Part shown: positions 15,463 through 27,577 of the stretch, one piece after another
Position numbering within the stretch: the first letter of the stretch is position 1
Layout: the number at the start of each line of letters is the position of its first letter
Assembly (NCBI RefSeq): GCF_001642955.1
Contig: NZ_LWSK01000047.1
Coordinates: 1-42,855 of the forward strand
DNA: 42,855 bases
Reading direction: 5' to 3'
DNA from: Rubripirellula obstinata
Lineage (GTDB): Bacteria; Planctomycetota; Planctomycetia; Pirellulales; Pirellulaceae
The notes under the pieces: generated by a model
The model's input: the letters and a program-made list of their open reading frames with translations, nothing else
Told to the model about the DNA's origin: nothing
Databases searched by the model: none
Position numbers and translations under genes: made by a program

Positions 15463-18400
15463 ATGACCGCTCACGATTCAGCCCCGACGACTTATTCCCT
15501 GTCGGTCCGCCCCGGTTTGGATGCGAAAGATTCAGATAAGAAGGCGGAACCGAAGACGCCTAAGTCACCGCCGAAGTATTGGCGAAGTCTTTCCGAGTTG
15601 CGTGGTAGCGAGAGGTTTGATCCTTATCTGGATCGCGAGTTTCCTGTTGCCGCGTCGGAGTTCCCCGAAGGCGTTTCGCGTCGTCGCTGGATGCAGTTGA
15701 TGGGTGCGTCGCTGGCGATGGTGGGTGCTGCGGGTTGCCGATACCCCGAAGAAGAGATCTTGCCGTTTGTGATTCGCCCCGAAGGCCGCGTGCCAGGCGA
15801 AACGTACAGTCGTGCGACGAACTTCGAGCTCGCTGGCCGCGTTTACAACTTGCTGGTTTCTTGCTTTGACGGCCGCCCGCTAAAGATCGAGCCCAATCCA
15901 GAACATCCTGCCGGCGGCGGTACCGATGTTTTCTCACAGGCTTCCGTGCTGGGGCTCTACGATCCCGATCGCGCCCGCGGCGACGATGCCTCGCTGCTGC
16001 GTCGCAGTACCGATCGCCGCGAAAATGTTGAATGGGACGTGTTTGAAACCTTCGCCAAGGGCTTGGTTAAGGCGAGCGAAGGTGATGGCGGTGGATCCAA
16101 GTTTGCGATTTTGATGTCGCCCACGCATTCGCCGACGACCGCTCGGTTGTTGTCCGAATTGCAGAAACGTTTGCCGAAGATGACGCTGGCGATGTACGAC
16201 GCGGTCAGTGCGGGCGTGATGCGAGCGGCAACTGCGAAGGTGTTTGGCAAGCCTGCGAATCAGGTCATTGATTTGGAACAGGCCGATGTCGTGGTGACGT
16301 TGCAGGCGGATATTCTGGGTAATGACTCGGGCATGATCAACACGGCAGCCGGGTTCGCGAAACGCCGTGATGCGGTCGAAGGTAACATGAATCGGCTGTA
16401 TGCAGTCGAAGGCAACTACACGATCACCGGTTCCAGTGCAGACACGCGACTGCCGCTGCAGCCTAGCCAGATGTTGGCGTTCTTGGCTGAATTGGGCCGC
16501 AGGGTCGAGGCGCTGAAGACTGAAGAGCATGATCACAGTGACGAAACGGTCTCGTTTGATCTGCTGGAACCCGATGCACGGTTGGAACGGTTCTTGGACC
16601 AGTTGGCTCACGACATTGCCGATGCTGGTGACAAGGCCGTTGTTATCGTGGGCGATGCGTTGGGTGAAGATGCGATCGCCGCCGGCATCGCGATGAACAA
16701 GAAATTGGGCTCGCTTGGCAAGGCGATTCAGTATCGCGCCGCGGCCGATGCAGAGCTTTCTGATGCTGTATCGTTGCAGGAATTGGTTGCCAAGATTGAC
16801 AAGGGCGACGTTGAATCTCTGTTGATTCTCGGCGACAACCCGGTTTTCACCGCTCCTGGTGACATTGATTTGTCAGGTGCGATTGGCAAGCTGGAACATT
16901 CGATTTACTTGGGCGAATACGACGACGAAACCGGCGTTGCCTGCGAGTGGTCGTTGCCGCTGGCGCACCCGCTGGAATCCTGGGGTGACGTGATCGATTC
17001 CCATGGCAACTATGGCGTTTGTCAACCGCAAATTTTGCCGCTGCTTGGTGGGCGTGCAGTGGTCGAAGTGCTGGCGTTGATGCTTGGCGAGAAAGAGACC
17101 GCGGGCGATGAAGTTGTTCGCAAGACGGCTGATTTAATGGGCGGATCGCTGAGTGATCGCCAATGGGGCAAGTTGCTGCACGATGGATTTGCGAAAGATC
17201 TGGTTGCCAGCGATAGTGAATTGTCGGCGAAGGACATTGACCTGGAACTTCCGAGTGAAGGGCCGGTTGCCGCCAGCGATGCGGATAAGGATCAGTTGGA
17301 GATTCTGTATGTGCCTGCTGACGGAATTTTGGATGGCCGGTTTGCCAACAATGGTTGGCTTCAAGAGATGCCGCATTCGCTGACCAAGATGTGCTGGGAT
17401 AACGCCGCCATCATGAGCCCCAAGACAGCGAAGGTTTTGGGCGTCAAGCACGAATTGGTGGTTGCGTTGCGAAGTGGCGATCGCAAAGTCGAAATGCCTG
17501 TTTACGAAATGCCAGGCTGTGCTCCCGGCGTGGTGTCGCTTGTGTTTGGTTACGGTCGAACACGCGTCGGTGCGGTCGGCGGATTCACTGAGCGTGATAT
17601 TCCCGTGGTCGGTATTGATGTTTCGCCGATGCGAACGTCCGATGCGATGCTGTTGGAAACTGGTGTCGAAGGTCGTCCGCGACTTCGCGAAGTTGACATT
17701 GCAACGACTCAGGATCACTGGGCGATCGATGAACGCGGTCGCGAAGAAACCGCCGGTCGAAGCTTTACGCTGGTTCGCGAAGGCACGGTTGCCTTGATGA
17801 AAAAGGTGCCGGAGTTTGCCGAAGCGATGGGCCCGCACGTTCCGCATGTTGGCAAGACCGGATCGCCTTGGCGTGAACCGATCAACGAAATCGAAGATGA
17901 TCCAGACCTGCAATTCCTGCCTCAGTGGGGCATGTCGATTGACTTGTCCAAGTGTACCGGTTGCAACGCATGCGTGATCGCTTGCCAAAGTGAAAACAAC
18001 GTGCCGATTGTTGGTCGCGAGCAGATCCTGAACAGTCGCGAAATGCACTGGATTCGCATTGACCGCTACTTCCGCGGCGACGAAGATTTTGCTGATGTCG
18101 TGCAAGAACCGGTTGCCTGCATGCACTGCGAAACCGCACCTTGCGAACAGGTTTGTCCTGTCGCGGCAACGGTTCACACCGACGAAGGCATTAACGCGAT
18201 GGCTTACAACCGTTGCATCGGAACTCGGTACTGTGCGAACAACTGTCCGTTCAAAGTTCGTCGTTTCAATTACTTCAACTACAACGAAGAAATCGGCGTG
18301 GGTTACGGCGTTGACGCTTTCCCTGGCAACATCGAAAACGCGAACCGCAAATTGCAATCGCTGGTCATGAACCCCGACGTGACTGTTCGCGGTCGTGGCG

Positions 18401-18819
18401 TCATGGAAAAGTGTACTTACTGTGTTCAGCGAGTTGAAAAGGGCAAGATCACCGCTCGTAAGGAAGATCGTCGGATCCAAGAAGGCGATGTGGTTACGGC
18501 TTGTCAGTCGGCTTGTCCGACTCGTGCGATTGAATTCGGCGACATCTCAAATCCTGAATCAATCGTTGCGAAGAAACGCAAAGATGTTCGCAGTTATGGC
18601 ATGTTGGAACAGTTGAACGTCAAGCCACGCACCGAGTATTTGGCTCGCGTTCGCAATACACCCAAGCGTTTGATGACGACGTTCCAGTTGGAATATCTTG
18701 CTGACTTGGAATCGCCGCACCATAACGAACACGACCAGTCACATGATTTGCACGGCGACGGTGATCATGGGCACGGCGATCATGGCCACGACGACCACAA
18801 GTACGACGAAGATCATTAG
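15463..18819 (+). CDS. actB: Alternative complex III subunit B, molybdopterin-oxidoreductase-like plus iron-sulfur domain
   Basis: This is an 1118-residue fusion typical of ActB. Near residue 75 is a twin-arginine signal ([10 protein letters not shown]) ending in AAGC, so it is exported folded, probably with a lipidatable Cys. The central 700 residues resemble molybdopterin oxidoreductases, which in ACIII carry no cofactor. The C-terminal part has four cysteine clusters for Fe-S centres: [37 protein letters not shown], and CTYC with CQSACP. The last 33 residues are a His/Asp-rich tail ([16 protein letters not shown]) able to bind metals. ATG at 15463 is chosen; the preceding TTG at 15418 gives a non-conserved extension. 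It lies 80 bases after actA and sits on the periplasmic side with ActA. Confidence 0.93.
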   Translation: MTAHDSAPTTYSLSVRPGLDAKDSDKKAEPKTPKSPPKYWRSLSELRGSERFDPYLDREFPVAASEFPEGVSRRRWMQLMGASLAMVGAAGCRYPEEEILPFVIRPEGRVPGETYSRATNFELAGRVYNLLVSCFDGRPLKIEPNPEHPAGGGTDVFSQASVLGLYDPDRARGDDASLLRRSTDRRENVEWDVFETFAKGLVKASEGDGGGSKFAILMSPTHSPTTARLLSELQKRLPKMTLAMYDAVSAGVMRAATAKVFGKPANQVIDLEQADVVVTLQADILGNDSGMINTAAGFAKRRDAVEGNMNRLYAVEGNYTITGSSADTRLPLQPSQMLAFLAELGRRVEALKTEEHDHSDETVSFDLLEPDARLERFLDQLAHDIADAGDKAVVIVGDALGEDAIAAGIAMNKKLGSLGKAIQYRAAADAELSDAVSLQELVAKIDKGDVESLLILGDNPVFTAPGDIDLSGAIGKLEHSIYLGEYDDETGVACEWSLPLAHPLESWGDVIDSHGNYGVCQPQILPLLGGRAVVEVLALMLGEKETAGDEVVRKTADLMGGSLSDRQWGKLLHDGFAKDLVASDSELSAKDIDLELPSEGPVAASDADKDQLEILYVPADGILDGRFANNGWLQEMPHSLTKMCWDNAAIMSPKTAKVLGVKHELVVALRSGDRKVEMPVYEMPGCAPGVVSLVFGYGRTRVGAVGGFTERDIPVVGIDVSPMRTSDAMLLETGVEGRPRLREVDIATTQDHWAIDERGREETAGRSFTLVREGTVALMKKVPEFAEAMGPHVPHVGKTGSPWREPINEIEDDPDLQFLPQWGMSIDLSKCTGCNACVIACQSENNVPIVGREQILNSREMHWIRIDRYFRGDEDFADVVQEPVACMHCETAPCEQVCPVAATVHTDEGINAMAYNRCIGTRYCANNCPFKVRRFNYFNYNEEIGVGYGVDAFPGNIENANRKLQSLVMNPDVTVRGRGVMEKCTYCVQRVEKGKITARKEDRRIQEGDVVTACQSACPTRAIEFGDISNPESIVAKKRKDVRSYGMLEQLNVKPRTEYLARVRNTPKRLMTTFQLEYLADLESPHHNEHDQSHDLHGDGDHGHGDHGHDDHKYDEDH

Positions 18820-18888
18820 GCAACCAAACCTAAGACCTGAAACTTAACGCCTAATACCTAACACCTCCTCCTCACCCCTGCATCATTC

Positions 18889-20301
18889 ATGTCCCTCGCC
18901 ATTCCCAACGGATTGGATAACACTGTCGAACGACCGGGCGAACGCGCCCCGCTGGTTCTCGGTGATACGACCTACCATGACATCACCGAAACGGTGTGCC
19001 AGGTCGCCGAACGCAAACCAAGTAAAGCTTGGGTGATCGGGTTCTTGATTTCGTTCTTGGTTTTGCAATGGTTCGTTGTCTGCATTCTCTATCTGCTTTA
19101 TGAAGGCGTTGGAGTTTGGGGTAACCGTTCGCCCGTTTTCTGGGGTTGGCCGATTGTCAACTTCGTGTTTTGGGTCGGGATTGGTCACGCGGGAACGCTG
19201 ATTAGTGCAATCTTGTTTCTGTTTCGTCAGGAATGGCGGACAAGTATTAACCGTGCTGCCGAAGCGATGACGATCTTTGCGGTGGTTTGTGCGGGAACCT
19301 TCCCCGGCATCCACGTGGGTCGTGCTTGGCTCGCATTTTGGCTCGCACCGTACCCGAGTTTGAACCTTTGGATGTGGCCTCAGTTCCGCAGTCCATTGCT
19401 ATGGGACGTTTTCGCCGTCAGTACGTACGGCACCGTGTCGTTGTTGTTTTGGTACATGGGAATGGTGCCCGACTTGGCAACCTTCCGCGATCGATCGAAA
19501 AACAAATGGCGTCGAATGGCTTATGGGCTGCTGTCGCTTGGTTGGTCGGGTTCGTCGCGTCACTGGATGCGATACGAAAAGGCTTATGCGTTGCTGGCCG
19601 CCTTCGCCGCACCGCTGGTTTTGTCGGTACACACGATTGTTTCGTTTGACTTCGCGGTTTCGCAGGTTCCTGGTTGGCACACAACGATCTTCCCGCCTTA
19701 CTTTGTTGCAGGAGCGATCTTTAGCGGTTTCGCGATGGTGCTGACGCTGATGATTCCGGCCCGTTCGATGTTGGGCCTGGAAAAGCTGATCACGATTCGC
19801 CACATGGACAACATGTGCAAGATCATCCTTGCGACCGGGTCGCTGGTCGGCCTGGCATACGGGACCGAGTTCTTTATCGCTTGGTACGGTCAAGTACGCG
19901 AAGAGAAGTTCGCGTTCACCAACCGTGCGTTCGGACCTTATTGGTGGGCTTACTGGACGATGGTCACTTGCAACGTGATTAGTCCGCAGTTGTTCTGGAT
20001 CAAGAAATTCCGCACGACGCCATGGATCATTGTTCTGATTTGCATCTTTGTGAACATCGGAATGTGGTTCGAGCGATTCGTGATTACCGTCACCAGTTTG
20101 TCTCGCGATTACCTGCCCAGTGCTTGGGCATACTTTGAACCGACCTGGGTCGATTGGTCGATGTTGATCGGATCGTTCGGGATGTTCTTCACATTGTTCC
20201 TGTTGTTCTGTCGCTTGATGCCAATCATCAACATGGCTGAAACCAAGGCAACTTTGGCTAAGCAAATTCACATCGCTCACTCAAACGGAGAGGAGCACTA
20301 A
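18889..20301 (+). CDS. actC: Alternative complex III subunit C, NrfD-type quinol-binding membrane protein
   Basis: This is a 470-residue polytopic protein of the NrfD/PsrC family, with about ten hydrophobic segments beginning near 45 ([20 protein letters not shown]). Motifs of the family include [38 protein letters not shown] and [21 protein letters not shown]. ActC anchors the ActB iron-sulfur domain and carries the quinol site. It starts 69 bases after actB and ends in TAATG, overlapping the start of the next gene by one base, so the two are translationally coupled. Confidence 0.93.
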   Translation: MSLAIPNGLDNTVERPGERAPLVLGDTTYHDITETVCQVAERKPSKAWVIGFLISFLVLQWFVVCILYLLYEGVGVWGNRSPVFWGWPIVNFVFWVGIGHAGTLISAILFLFRQEWRTSINRAAEAMTIFAVVCAGTFPGIHVGRAWLAFWLAPYPSLNLWMWPQFRSPLLWDVFAVSTYGTVSLLFWYMGMVPDLATFRDRSKNKWRRMAYGLLSLGWSGSSRHWMRYEKAYALLAAFAAPLVLSVHTIVSFDFAVSQVPGWHTTIFPPYFVAGAIFSGFAMVLTLMIPARSMLGLEKLITIRHMDNMCKIILATGSLVGLAYGTEFFIAWYGQVREEKFAFTNRAFGPYWWAYWTMVTCNVISPQLFWIKKFRTTPWIIVLICIFVNIGMWFERFVITVTSLSRDYLPSAWAYFEPTWVDWSMLIGSFGMFFTLFLLFCRLMPIINMAETKATLAKQIHIAHSNGEEH

Positions 20302-21806
20302 TGTCTGACAACACTGACAGCAACGACACGAGCATGAACACGGTGTCTGGCGATAAGAAAGTCCACGGAACGGTTGCGGAGTTCACGACCGTCGATTCGT
20401 TGATGGACGCATGCCGCAAGGTCCGTGACGCGGGCTACCAAAAAACCGACGCGTTCACGCCGTTCCCCGTACACGGGATCGACAAGGCGCTTGGCATCAA
20501 GCCGACGATTTTGCCTTGGATCGTTTTGGTTTGCGGATTGACCGGAACCGCAGTCGCGTTGACGATGCAGATCTGGATGAACGCGATCGATTACCCGTAT
20601 ATCATTTCGGGCAAGCCTTACATTTCGTTGCCGGCGTTCATTCCAGTGGCGTTTGAGCTGACGATTTTGTTTGCATCGTTCGGTACATTCTTTGGAATGT
20701 GGATCTTGAACGGGCTGCCAAAGTTCAGTAACCCGGTGTTCACCGATCCGCGTTTCGATCGTGTGACTGATGACCGTTTCTTTTTGTACATCGACGCCAA
20801 GGATCCGAAGTACAACCAGGCTGGTGTTGAGAAGCTGTTCGGTGAATTCGGCAGCGACTATATCCAGTCGGTCGTCGAAGACGATTCAGAGAAAAAGATT
20901 CCGGGCTTCATGTACAAAGTCTGGATCGCCGTCGCAGCGGTTTCAATCATTCCGCTGCTGATCGGTTTGAAGATGCGGGTCACCAACAGTGATCAGCCTC
21001 GTTTCCACATCTTCTTTGACATGGATTTTTCACCGTCGAAAGATGCTCAGCAAAACACGACCTTGTTTGCGGACACGCGTGCGATGCGTCCGGACGTTCC
21101 CGGCACGGTTGCTCGTGGCCAGCATGACGTGAATTTCCGAACCGGAATCGACATGGACGCGATGGCCAGCATTGATGGCGTTCGTGCTGAGCGTTTGGTA
21201 CGCATGTTGGATGATGACCAGCCCGAAAGTGCCAGCGAATCAGAAGAATCGGCACCTGAAACGACCAAGAGTGTGATGGATACGACGCCTTGGTTGACGG
21301 ACAACCCGGTCGATGTTTCTGAAGAAACCTTGCTGCGTGGCAAGCAGCAATTCGGGATTTACTGTTCGGTTTGTCACGGCCTAAACGGTGGTGGAAACGG
21401 TTTGGTCAATCGCCGTGCTCAGCGAATTCTTGCCGCGACTTGGGTGCCGCCGTCCAAACTGCACGATGCCAGCTTGCATGCGGATGTTTATCCCGATGGC
21501 AAGCTTTTCAGCACGATCAGCAACGGCATTCGCAAGATGCCCGGTTACTCGGCACAGATCAAAGCCGAAGACCGTTGGGCAATTGTGGCTTACGTCCGAG
21601 CTCTGCAGCGAAGCCAAGATGCGTCGATTGATTTGGTGCCGAAGGACCAGCTTGAAAAGATCAAGAAGCAGCAAGCAGAGGTGGAAGCGGCTTTGAAGGC
21701 GGAAGCCGATAAGGCCAATGCGGGTGCCGAATCTGCGGAAGAGGAAACCGATGCTGACACCAGCGATGCTGAAACCAGCGAAGATGCGAAAGACGAATCA
21801 GCTTAA
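20301..21806 (+). CDS. actDE: Fused alternative complex III subunits D and E (DUF3341 plus monoheme cytochrome c)
   Basis: This is a 501-residue fusion. Residues 20-190 are ActD (DUF3341), with GTVAEFTTVDSLMDACRKV, the FTPFPVHGIDKALG motif and two membrane spans near 70-90 and 110-135. A third span near 205-225 links to the ActE part. ActE is recognisable from QPRFHIFFD, the stretch FADTRAMRPDVPGTVARG, heme motif CSVCH at 355-359 and KMPGY as probable Met ligand. In many bacteria ActE is a separate lipoprotein; here the extra membrane span replaces the lipid anchor. The acidic Ala/Glu-rich tail after 445 is low complexity. It would hand electrons from ActA hemes to the oxidase. Confidence 0.92.
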   Translation: MSDNTDSNDTSMNTVSGDKKVHGTVAEFTTVDSLMDACRKVRDAGYQKTDAFTPFPVHGIDKALGIKPTILPWIVLVCGLTGTAVALTMQIWMNAIDYPYIISGKPYISLPAFIPVAFELTILFASFGTFFGMWILNGLPKFSNPVFTDPRFDRVTDDRFFLYIDAKDPKYNQAGVEKLFGEFGSDYIQSVVEDDSEKKIPGFMYKVWIAVAAVSIIPLLIGLKMRVTNSDQPRFHIFFDMDFSPSKDAQQNTTLFADTRAMRPDVPGTVARGQHDVNFRTGIDMDAMASIDGVRAERLVRMLDDDQPESASESEESAPETTKSVMDTTPWLTDNPVDVSEETLLRGKQQFGIYCSVCHGLNGGGNGLVNRRAQRILAATWVPPSKLHDASLHADVYPDGKLFSTISNGIRKMPGYSAQIKAEDRWAIVAYVRALQRSQDASIDLVPKDQLEKIKKQQAEVEAALKAEADKANAGAESAEEETDADTSDAETSEDAKDESA

Positions 21807-21867
21807 CGCCGCGGCGACCAACTGATTCTTTCCAGACCCAACCAATTTCATTTGAATCGATTTTCCG

Positions 21868-23139
21868 ATGTCTCATCACCCAGCACCCGTAGTCAAACCC
21901 GCTGACGATCCGGCATTCAAGTTGCCAGCTTCGATGTCCGCATTGAGCGTTCCGCTGTGCGGCGGCGGCTTGATCTTGATGATTGCTGGCTGGGCGATTG
22001 CCAACTTTATGGTTTCCGAAAAAGTCGGCATGTCGGCTTACCTAGCTGCGTTCATCTATTGTTTGACGCTGACGATCGGTTGCCTGTTCTTTGTCCTGAT
22101 TCAGCACTTAGTTCGTGCGGGCTGGAGCACGGTTGTTCGCCGGATCGCCGAGCTGGTGATGGTGATGATTGTACCGCTCGCGATTTTGTTCATTCCCATC
22201 GTCATGAGTCTGCTCACCGGATCAGGGACGCTTTACCGATGGGATGATCCTGAATACTCCGTGGCGAACCATCTGAACGCCAACGTTTGGGAAGCCAAGG
22301 CCGGCTGGTTGAATCAGTACTGGTTCATGTTCCGGTCCGTGATTTACTTCGCGATTTGGATCGGCTTGGCGGTTTACTTTTACCGCGGCAGCACCGAGCA
22401 GGACGAAACCGGTCAACGCAGCGTGACGGATCGGTTGCAGTATTGGTCGGGCCCCGCCGTGATGCTGTTTTCGTTGACAACAACCATGGCCGCGTTTGAT
22501 TGGGTGATGAGTCTGGCACCGATGTGGTTTTCGACCATGTTTGGCGTTTACCTGTTCGCCGGTTCGATTTTGTCAGCACATTGTCTGATTTGCTTGTCCG
22601 CGTTTTTGTTGCAAAAGAAAGGCGCGATGCGTGATGAGGTCACCGTGGAACACTACCACGATTTAGGCAAGCTGATGTTCGGCTTTACGCTGTTTTGGAT
22701 CTACATCGCGTTCAGCCAGTTTTTGCTGATTTGGTACGGCAACATTCCGGAAGAAACCGAGTGGTTTTATCATCGGCAGGAAGCAGGTTGGGAATACGTT
22801 TCGATCGCATTGGTGGTGTTCCACTGGATCGTGCCATTTATGGGCTTGATGAGCATGTTTGTCCGGCGTCGCCCTGCGATCATCGCATTTTGGGCCGGAT
22901 ACTTGCTGATCATGCACTACGTTGATGTGTTTTGGATGATCATGCCCGAAGCCCACGCTGCGGTGCCGTATTCAGCCCCCGCTGCGACGACGCCCATCGC
23001 GGTCGCCGCCAGCGTCATGTGTGTTGTTGGAATGGTTGGTTTGATGCTGGGACTGCTTTTCCGAGTCGCCGGCGGATCGAAAGTCGTTGCCGTTCGTGAT
23101 CCAAGGTTGGCCGAATCGATGGCCTTCGAGAACGTTTAG
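21868..23139 (+). CDS. actF: Alternative complex III subunit F, NrfD-like membrane protein
   Basis: This is a 423-residue polytopic protein, homologous in layout to ActC but shorter. Around ten membrane segments follow a polar N-terminus; characteristic stretches are LIQHLVRAGWSTVVRRIAELVM, FAGSILSAHCLICLSAF and FWIYIAFSQFLLIWYGNIPEE with YHRQEAGWE. In ACIII the ActF subunit pairs with ActC in the membrane and is discussed as a proton-path subunit. The position directly after the ActDE fusion, 61 bases downstream, is as expected for ACIII operons. Confidence 0.92.
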   Translation: MSHHPAPVVKPADDPAFKLPASMSALSVPLCGGGLILMIAGWAIANFMVSEKVGMSAYLAAFIYCLTLTIGCLFFVLIQHLVRAGWSTVVRRIAELVMVMIVPLAILFIPIVMSLLTGSGTLYRWDDPEYSVANHLNANVWEAKAGWLNQYWFMFRSVIYFAIWIGLAVYFYRGSTEQDETGQRSVTDRLQYWSGPAVMLFSLTTTMAAFDWVMSLAPMWFSTMFGVYLFAGSILSAHCLICLSAFLLQKKGAMRDEVTVEHYHDLGKLMFGFTLFWIYIAFSQFLLIWYGNIPEETEWFYHRQEAGWEYVSIALVVFHWIVPFMGLMSMFVRRRPAIIAFWAGYLLIMHYVDVFWMIMPEAHAAVPYSAPAATTPIAVAASVMCVVGMVGLMLGLLFRVAGGSKVVAVRDPRLAESMAFENV

Positions 23140-23254
23140 TATGAAACCAGCGGCTTTTTCCGGCCGCGATTGATTTCGCTGATCGCTGCGTCGCGATGAC
23201 GCAGTTTTGAAGTTTTACTCCCCTTTTTGCCTACAATCGAACAGAATACGTGCC

Positions 23255-23584
23255 ATGGCAGCCTACGACGATCTGGACGTCAAACGCATCTTTGTCGTCG
23301 GATTTTTATCAATCTTTGTTCTCGCGGTGACTGCTTTAGCGGTTCAGGTACTGTACTACGCCATGCTGACCACTCAGCAAGCTGAAACAGCGGCGGAAAG
23401 TGATTACCGACGGCAACAAGCAATCTTGAGCGAGCAGACGGCTGAGATTTCGAACTACGGCGTCAATCCCGACACGGGCAACGTTGTGATTCCGATTGAT
23501 CAGGCCATCGAATTGATGGTGAAAGAGAATAAAGAAGCTTCAAAAAACAACGACTCGAAAAATACTGATAGTGACAAAACTTAG
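23255..23584 (+). CDS. Small membrane protein of the ACIII/oxidase cluster
   Basis: This is a 109-residue protein with one membrane span near 11-35 (IFVVGFLSIFVLAVTALAVQVLYYAM), a following helical region and a conserved-looking segment VVIPIDQAIELMVKENKEA. I do not recognise a named family. It lies between actF and the SCO gene and overlaps the latter by 14 bases if that gene starts at its GTG, so it is very likely part of the respiratory assembly line. A role as an accessory ACIII or oxidase-supercomplex subunit is an inference from position. The ATG at 23255 is chosen; the earlier TTG at 23207 adds an unlikely leader. Confidence 0.75.
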   Translation: MAAYDDLDVKRIFVVGFLSIFVLAVTALAVQVLYYAMLTTQQAETAAESDYRRQQAILSEQTAEISNYGVNPDTGNVVIPIDQAIELMVKENKEASKNNDSKNTDSDKT

Positions 23585-24518
23585 TTCCCATTACCGCCAG
23601 GCTTCGCTTGCCGGCTTTCGCATCGCGAGAGCTGCTTGGATCGATATGCCTGTTCGGTTGTTTGGGTGCTGTGTTGTCGCCTTGGTCGTCTTGTCTTGTC
23701 CCGCCGATGCTCGGGACTCGATGCGGACTGGGGCCGATGTCACGCTGAACGACGGTGTGCCGAAAGAAGTCGAAAACGTCACGGTTGAGCAGAAGCTTGG
23801 CGACGTTGTCCCGTTCAACCTGCCGTTGACCGATTCCTTTGGAAGGAAGGTCAAGACCGGCTACTTCATCGACGGAAAAAAGCCGACAATCATATCGCTG
23901 AACTACAGCGATTGTCCGATGCTTTGCAACGTGCAGCTAAACCAGTTGTGCAAGTCACTGAAAGAGTTGGATTTGCAGATCGGAGAAGACTTTCAGATTC
24001 TGACGATCAGCATCGACCCCAAAGAAACGACTGAAAAGATTCGCGAGACAAAAGCTAATTACGTCGAGCAATTGGCGAGCACGCATCCAGGTGCGGCCGA
24101 CGGGTGGACCTTTTGCACCGCTCAGCAACCGATCATCACAAAGATTGCCGACGTTTTAGGATTCCGATACACGTACAACGCGAAAGCTGGTGAGTACTAT
24201 CACCCCGCAATGCTGGCCTTCGTTTCACCCAAAGGCGTGATCACTCGATATTCGCTTGCTCTTTCGTTTGAACCCAGGGATCTTCGCAAGGCGTTGATTG
24301 AATCTGGCGATGGAACCGTAGGCTCGCCAGTCGATCAGATCATTATGTGGTGTTTTAGTTTTGATCCTGATAGCAACAGCTACACTGCCCAGGCCTGGAA
24401 GATGATGCGGTTAGGTGGAGCGGTAACTGTCGGTTTAATGCTGGCGTGCTTGGCACCGTATTGGATTGGGCGTAGAGCGATGCCCAATCGAGATGTCGCG
24501 GTTGACGACGAAACATAA
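23571..24518 (+). CDS. SCO1/SenC-family copper chaperone for cytochrome oxidase
   Basis: This is a thioredoxin-fold SCO protein. The copper-binding set is visible: CPMLC at 115-119 (numbered from the GTG) and a later His in GEYYHPAMLAFV. The N-terminal hydrophobic segment around residues 28-45 exports or anchors it, and a C-terminal span near 275-297 gives a second anchor. SCO proteins deliver copper to, or reduce, the CuA site of oxidase subunit II, whose gene follows 42 bases on. The start is unresolved: GTG at 23571 overlaps the previous gene by 14 bases, and ATG at 23646 gives a shorter, conventional signal sequence. Confidence 0.9.
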   Translation: MTKLSSHYRQASLAGFRIARAAWIDMPVRLFGCCVVALVVLSCPADARDSMRTGADVTLNDGVPKEVENVTVEQKLGDVVPFNLPLTDSFGRKVKTGYFIDGKKPTIISLNYSDCPMLCNVQLNQLCKSLKELDLQIGEDFQILTISIDPKETTEKIRETKANYVEQLASTHPGAADGWTFCTAQQPIITKIADVLGFRYTYNAKAGEYYHPAMLAFVSPKGVITRYSLALSFEPRDLRKALIESGDGTVGSPVDQIIMWCFSFDPDSNSYTAQAWKMMRLGGAVTVGLMLACLAPYWIGRRAMPNRDVAVDDET

Positions 24519-24560
24519 TTTAGAAACCATTTTTACGACTGCTTAAAAAGTCAAAGACCT

Positions 24561-25682
24561 ATGTTTGCTAACGCCATGAACTTGCTTGGTGACCTAACCG
24601 AAGACTACGCATTCTTCCCTGAGAAAGCGTCTACGTTTGCTCAGGACAATGACTGGTTGTTCATGTTCATTACGTGGACAAGCGTGCTGTTCTTCGTTCC
24701 GATTGCGGGCTGCCTGGTTTGGTTTTCGTTTAAGTACGGGAAGCCCAAAGGCGGCAAGGCCGAAAGTGATGTCTCGCACAACACGCCGCTGGAATTGGCT
24801 TGGTCGATTTTGCCTTCGTTCGTTTTGGTTGGGATGTTCGTCTTGGGTGCCAAGGCTTACTTGGATCAGCGATCGGTTCCCGATGGTGCCAACGAGATCG
24901 GGATTCAGGCTTTCAAGTGGGGTTGGACGGTCGATTACGGCGGTGGTGTGTACCATCCCGAATTGCATATTTTGAAGGATGAACCCGTCAAGTTATCGAT
25001 GCGGTCAAGCGATGTGATTCACAGTTTGTACATTCCGGCGTTCCGAGCCAAGAAGGACATTGTTCCTGGCCGTTACAACTACATGTGGTTCAAGCCCACC
25101 GTTGCAAGCGAAAAGGTTTCCGATGAAGAGCTCGCCAAGGCGCTCAAAGAGACAAAGGACTTGGGCGAGGAATGGAATTTCGACGAACGACAATTTACTC
25201 CTGATGGATACCGTTTTTACGACCTGTATTGCACCGAGTACTGCGGCACCAATCACTCTGAAATGCAAACCGTCGTCGTCGTCCACGAAACGCTGGAAGA
25301 TTTGAACGCTTGGATCAAGAAGTACAGTGCTCGGCCCGACGGGACGACGCCTGCGGAATACGGTGCATTGCTTTACGATCGCCGCGGTTGCAAGAGCTGC
25401 CATAGCATCGACGGCACGAAGATGGTGGGGCCGTCTTTCCAAAACCTATACGGTCGCCAAGAAGCGATGGTTACCGGTGAATCGTTCCTTGCGGATGAAA
25501 ACTATATTCGTGAATCGATTTTGTATCCCAAAGCCAAGGTCGTTGCTGGCTACCAGCCTGTGATGCCTAGTTACAAAGGTCAATTGAGTGACGACGATAT
25601 CTACTCGATCGTCGAATGGATGAAATCAATCTCATCCAACGCAGCAGGCGGAGCAGAAGAAGCTGCGAAGACGGAAGAGTAG
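24561..25682 (+). CDS. coxB: Cytochrome c oxidase subunit II with fused cytochrome c domain (caa3 type)
   Basis: This is a 373-residue protein. Two membrane helices lie near 32-58 and 80-100. The periplasmic cupredoxin domain carries the CuA ligands: His154 (DVIHSLYIP) and [12 protein letters not shown] with Cys224, Cys228, His232 and Met235. A C-terminal cytochrome c domain has heme motif CKSCH at 277-281 and VMPSY as likely Met ligand. This fusion defines caa3-type oxidases, which take electrons directly from a partner complex; here that would be ACIII. A polar insert around 183-207 ([18 protein letters not shown]) lengthens the cupredoxin domain. It is followed by subunit I after 62 bases. 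Confidence 0.95.
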   Translation: MFANAMNLLGDLTEDYAFFPEKASTFAQDNDWLFMFITWTSVLFFVPIAGCLVWFSFKYGKPKGGKAESDVSHNTPLELAWSILPSFVLVGMFVLGAKAYLDQRSVPDGANEIGIQAFKWGWTVDYGGGVYHPELHILKDEPVKLSMRSSDVIHSLYIPAFRAKKDIVPGRYNYMWFKPTVASEKVSDEELAKALKETKDLGEEWNFDERQFTPDGYRFYDLYCTEYCGTNHSEMQTVVVVHETLEDLNAWIKKYSARPDGTTPAEYGALLYDRRGCKSCHSIDGTKMVGPSFQNLYGRQEAMVTGESFLADENYIRESILYPKAKVVAGYQPVMPSYKGQLSDDDIYSIVEWMKSISSNAAGGAEEAAKTEE

Positions 25683-25744
25683 AGAGAAACGAAACAACAA
25701 CGAAGTCAATTTCGCGGCAATTACGCGTATCAGAGGTAGAAATT

Positions 25745-27478
<1,734 letters not shown>

Positions 27479-27524
27479 GCCGAACTGTGGTTCGCAGAAT
27501 CCGTTAAACTTTGTAACCTTTAAG

Positions 27525-27545
27525 GCCAGCACACTGCTGGCTTTT
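27525..27545 (+). terminator. Hairpin with short T run between coxA and coxC
   Basis: Arms gccagca (27525-27531) and tgctggc (27535-27541) enclose a three-base loop and are followed by TTTT. It may act as a partial terminator or mRNA 3' stabiliser within the oxidase genes, since the cluster clearly continues. Confidence 0.55.
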
Positions 27546-27577
27546 CCCAATTCACACCCATCAAGTTTTGTTCGTCA

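Noticed and set aside
17134-18480. 448-codon minus-strand open frame opposite actB
   Set aside because: It is antisense to the iron-sulfur part of ActB, whose cysteine motifs are unmistakable; no family features are visible in the reverse reading.
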